The notes beneath the pieces are model-generated. The model was not told the DNA's origin. It made no database searches and worked only from the letters and a program-made list of their open reading frames with translations. Made by a program: the position numbers and the translations under genes. Below, piece by piece: positions 62,450 to 64,000 of a stretch of DNA of 64,000 nt (position 1 is its first letter; each line of letters starts with the position of its first letter). The stretch covers positions 4,033,501 to 4,097,500 of the forward strand of contig JAILWY010000004.1 in NCBI GenBank assembly GCA_022113835.1. Reading direction: 5' to 3'. This stretch comes from Atopsyche davidsoni. Taxonomy: Eukaryota > Arthropoda > Insecta > Trichoptera > Hydrobiosidae.

Positions 62450-64000
62450 AATCCGTATTTATATAAAAATACAATAGAAGCTAAACTTATGCAATGTTAC
62501 TTACAAATCCCATGACCGCAGATACAAAAATACATTTTAACGTTTTTATTTTTACCGTTGGACAAATCAATACATCTCAGTAGAGTTTTTGCAGTATATT
62601 CACCGTTCGCCATTTTTAATTTTCAGCTTTATCATTCACCGTGTATAAGGCTGTAGCTTTAAAGTTTTCCAGCCCTTCCCCGGTGATTAATACCTTGGGG
62701 ATGACGCCCCCACCCCGCCGCAGCCGCTCTTCCTATACTTGAAAACTTCCGCCTTAACTCACCCCCGTACAACATTGTCGCTAACTTTTTTAATAATTAT
62801 ACTTTTCTATTATTTTTCTGGCATTCTTTTTAATCATAAATTTAAAATCTTTTAATATCAACCTTCTATCTTTGCGACATGTTATATCTCTTTCAAACAC
62901 AAAAAGTATGAGCCCCGTGAATTTGACGGTTTGTGTGTGGTATTAAATTTGTTTCTTTCTTTCTACCAGTTAAACGTTCATTTATAATTTTTTTATATTT
63001 AAAAAATATCTTGATGTAGATTCCATTAAATCATTTGATAATTCTATCTATGTTTTAACTCATTTAAAAAACTAAAATGTGACGCATTGTTTATCAAAAT
63101 CATTATTTTTATACACAGTATACACACTTGCATATATCGACTAAAATTATTACTTAGTAAGAGAGCTACGAAGGTCGAAAGAATTATACCACTAGATGTG
63201 GGTTCAAACCTTACTTGTAGATAATTAATAGGTATTTTATTCTATTAAGAAATCTTTATTACAAAATCTTACCCTTATAAATATTAATTGAAATAGTATT
63301 ACATTTAAACATACAAAATACTTAAAAGATAAAAATACTATATATGTATTATATCCTAATTAAAACAAGAGATTAATGTCAGAACTAAATAGTAATTAAG
63401 CAGAAGATTAATATATATTCTTTAAAAATGTTTCAATTTAATTACACACAATGAAACAGCAAATTTCTCTCGAGACAAAAGACCCCTTATTTACGTATTT
63501 AAATTAATCTGTTACTATCCGGCAATGAATAAAATGTAAGATAGAATACAAAAGGAATAAAATAAGGGTTGAGATTCCTACCCTCGGCTTGCCAGGTATT
63601 TGTACCACAAATGAGGGGTTAAACCCTTACATAAAGGTGCTTGCGTACACAATCCAAAAACTTTAATGTTAAATGGTTGAAATTGTTTTATCCATGTCGT
63701 TTCTAAATATTTTCAAGTTTATTTATATAAATATACTAAGCAGTTATTGTTTAATATACACAAAAAATATTATCTACAAACAATTTTATTATATATTATT
63801 ATTTGTTAATTAAATCCATTCATTTTCTAGGCAGTATTTTAAAATCAATATTAATTTATTTGGCGTTTCTTCAATATTTCCTTACTTCGATTCAAATTTT
63901 AAAGGCGCTTTGCCAAATTATCCCCTCTACGAAAACCTTTCAGGAAATGTCTTTCCGCGTGAAACTTTGGCGCTTTGGGTTGTAATATTTTTATGTGAAT
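62450..64000. other. AT-rich non-coding region
   Basis: No gene is supported. A C-rich patch, GACGCCCCCACCCCGCCGC, lies at about 62701-62725. A T-arm-like GGGTTCAAACC at 63191 is not part of a foldable tRNA. Confidence 0.5.

Noticed and set aside
63150..63215. tRNA-like sequence with GGGTTCAAACC T-arm
   Set aside because: No D-arm, no paired anticodon stem and no convincing acceptor stem; at most a decayed tRNA-derived repeat.
1..64000. CRISPR arrays, rRNA, bacterial operons or integrated viral genes
   Set aside because: None of the expected spaced repeats, rRNA motifs, Shine-Dalgarno-linked gene strings or viral protein motifs were seen; the window is eukaryotic non-coding DNA with spliced genes.

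Overview
The window looks like an AT-rich arthropod, most likely insect, nuclear genome. The overall base composition is estimated by eye at about 30% GC. Introns are spliced, coding exons are short with C/G-rich third codon positions, and there are DNA transposons of the mariner, IS630/Tc1-like and hAT types. The species cannot be named from the sequence. Most of the 64 kb is non-coding; almost all short open frames in it are chance frames in AT-rich DNA.

Two host genes can be supported. The first (8933-10649, + strand) encodes a divergent six-transmembrane channel of the HCN/CNG superfamily. It has two exons separated by an 85-bp intron that appears to be GC-AG rather than GT-AG. The protein keeps the HPFSxFR entry motif, the S2 and S5 signatures and a cyclic-nucleotide-binding fold. 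It lacks the GYG selectivity filter and most S4 charges.

The second is a gene that no single open reading frame reveals. It lies on the - strand between 31380 and 14320, with three coding exons separated by introns of about 13.7 and 3.1 kb. It encodes an 87-residue single-pass membrane microprotein with a signal peptide, a very short ectodomain, one transmembrane helix and a basic tail. Its UGA stop is followed, seven bases later, by a GC-rich stem-loop with a perfect 12-bp basal helix. The frame stays open for 11 more codons with the same strong C/G third-position bias and ends in a TAA that sits in the loop. This is the arrangement expected of programmed stop-codon readthrough, and the extended tail would end in a class II PDZ-ligand-like I-N-V. 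I regard it as the most interesting object in the window. A well-formed 52-bp exon at 37398-37449 (- strand) may be a 5' UTR exon of the same gene.

Mobile DNA is concentrated at 44.1-46.0 kb. A decayed IS630/Tc1-like element lies next to a nearly complete 1.27-kb mariner with TA target duplication, matching terminal repeats, and a transposase broken by two compensating frameshifts. Two short hAT elements, at 24.2 kb and 62.0 kb and in opposite orientations, keep their 8-bp target duplications and a relic of the transposase C-terminus. Tandem arrays occur at 32.35-32.91 kb (189-bp unit, about three copies) and 41.34-42.14 kb (51-bp units organised as 102-bp dimers). Small GC-rich islands, several with CCCACCCC boxes and one with strong G-quadruplex potential, dot the AT-rich background and are candidate promoters or enhancers.
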